Positions 5,576 to 6,453 of a stretch of DNA of 6,453 nt are shown here, in pieces. Below the pieces are notes generated by a model. That model was not told the DNA's origin and ran no database searches. It saw only the letters and a list, made by a program, of their open reading frames with translations. Each line of letters opens with the position of its first letter. Within the stretch, counting starts at the first letter, position 1. Source of the stretch: Gammaproteobacteria bacterium (lineage in GTDB: Bacteria > Pseudomonadota > Gammaproteobacteria > Enterobacterales > Psychrobiaceae); assembly GCA_013214885.1 (NCBI GenBank), contig JABSRS010000205.1, positions 1 to 6,453 of the forward strand. The letters are read 5' to 3'. The translations under genes were made by a program, and so were the position numbers.

Positions 5576-6453
5576 GTTTTAATGCCTCAGCAGGGTTTAC
5601 CTTGCCTGCTTTGTATGATGGATATAAAGTTGCTAAAAAAGTAACCACAACGGTTGCAACTAATAGATAAAAAATTTGCAATGGTTTAACCAAGATTGGT
5701 AAACCATTAGCTGGATCAACAGGGTTTGCCAACGCGGTGATGCCAAAAATCGACAACAGATCATTAAGGTATAATGTTAGACCTAACCCAATGACTAGCC
5801 CAATAATCGTGCCTAATACCCCGTTAATCACCCCTTGAATAATGAAGATCTTGGCGATGGCAGATTGCGGCAAGCCTAACGTTGCAAAAATGGCGATGGC
5901 GGTTTGCTTTTCAGTCACTAAAATAACCAAGGCGGAAACGATATTGAAGGCAGCAACACCGATGATTAAGCTCAGCATCAGCCACATCATCCTTTTTTCC
6001 ATGTTAACCGCACTAAACAATTGACCGTAACGTTGGTGCCAAGTGGTTATTTTAAGCTCGTTGCCTAGCGTCTTGTGAAGCACAGGCATAATGCTAGTTG
6101 CAACATCGGTGGCAGTAAACGCATCATTAAGGTACAAGCGAAGCGCAGGCACATTATTGGATTTTTGGCGTAACAATTTTGCAGCATCAACCCGATGGAT
6201 CAATGCCAGATTACCATCAATTTCAGAACTTAATTCAAACAGACCAACCACGGTAAAATTACGCTGACTGGGCATTCTACCTAATGGCGTGTATATACTG
6301 CGCTTGGCCGAGAGTAATTTAACTTTGTCGCCGACATAAACGCCCAAGTGGTTTGCCAACCGTGTTCCGAGGATAATGCCATATTCACCAGCTTTTAATG
6401 CCATAAACTGACCAACGTACATATGGTTGGCAATAATACTGGCATCACTCTCC
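5568..6453 (-). CDS. lolC: Lipoprotein-releasing ABC transporter, permease subunit LolC (5' end outside the window)
   Basis: The last 294 or so codons of LolC are visible, and the frame stays open to the window edge. The ATG at 6422 is internal: the ten codons before it (ESDASIIANH) continue the protein. An E. coli-sized LolC has about 400 residues, so roughly 100, including TM1 and the start of the periplasmic domain, lie outside. The visible part contains the rest of the periplasmic domain with GIILGTRLANHLGV and the TPLGRMPSQR hook loop, which in this family grasps the chaperone LolA and distinguishes LolC from LolE. Then come MEKRMMWL leading into a TM segment, the coupling loop EKQTAIAIFATLGL, two more TM segments and the ending ATLYPSYKAGKVNPAEALKHE. 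The stop overlaps the lolD start by 8 nt. As first gene of lolCDE, its promoter lies outside the window. Confidence 0.95.
   Translation of the reverse strand, partial: ESDASIIANHMYVGQFMALKAGEYGIILGTRLANHLGVYVGDKVKLLSAKRSIYTPLGRMPSQRNFTVVGLFELSSEIDGNLALIHRVDAAKLLRQKSNNVPALRLYLNDAFTATDVATSIMPVLHKTLGNELKITTWHQRYGQLFSAVNMEKRMMWLMLSLIIGVAAFNIVSALVILVTEKQTAIAIFATLGLPQSAIAKIFIIQGVINGVLGTIIGLVIGLGLTLYLNDLLSIFGITALANPVDPANGLPILVKPLQIFYLLVATVVVTFLATLYPSYKAGKVNPAEALKHE

Noticed and set aside
5842..6024. Plus-strand frame of 60 codons inside lolC
   Set aside because: It is antisense to conserved LolC transmembrane and coupling segments and is a shadow of that gene.
6420..6422. ATG at 6422 as the start of lolC
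   Set aside because: The frame continues upstream to the window edge, and the protein starting here would lack TM1 and half the periplasmic domain that all LolC proteins have. The gene is cut by the window, not short.

Overview
The window looks like chromosomal DNA of a marine-type gammaproteobacterium, probably in or near the Alteromonadales (Shewanella/Colwellia/Thalassotalea-like). The reasons are the moderately AT-rich composition, a lolC-lolD-lolE operon with distinct LolC and LolE subunits (an arrangement of gammaproteobacteria), and decayed insertion sequences of the IS630 and IS21 types. The placement is inferred from protein resemblance recalled from memory, not from a database search.

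Layout. Bases 1-828 hold no intact gene. This is a scar zone with the C-terminal tail of an IS630-family transposase (292-435), the frameshifted C-terminal end of an IS21-family IstB helper ATPase (465-630), and an unrecognised decayed reading frame (654-809). Its last 100 bases carry three copies of an ATTWARCTTGATTA-like motif, two of them inside an exact 19-bp direct repeat, directly in front of the first intact gene.

Bases 829-3299 hold two plus-strand genes 62 nt apart. The first encodes a membrane-embedded AraC-family regulator, with about seven N-terminal transmembrane segments and a C-terminal AraC helix-turn-helix domain. The second encodes a secreted, metal-dependent amidohydrolase of the imidazolonepropionase-like type. 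The pairing suggests a sensor/regulator that controls, or is linked to, an exported hydrolase; the substrate is unknown.

Bases 3300-3641 separate the convergent transcription units. They hold no intact gene and no convincing terminator. On the minus strand there is a short membrane-protein-like frame of 67 codons interrupted by one TGA (3364-3567), and an imperfect stem-loop lies inside it.

Bases 3642-6453, minus strand, are the lipoprotein-release operon lolC (5' end outside the window), lolD and lolE. The genes overlap (8 nt between lolC and lolD, 1 nt between lolD and lolE). Their products form the inner-membrane ABC complex that extracts outer-membrane lipoproteins and hands them to the periplasmic chaperone LolA.

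No clearly new biological system is visible. The points most worth a second look are the repeat array before the membrane AraC gene, the unusual regulator/hydrolase pair, and the broken small ORF downstream of lolE.
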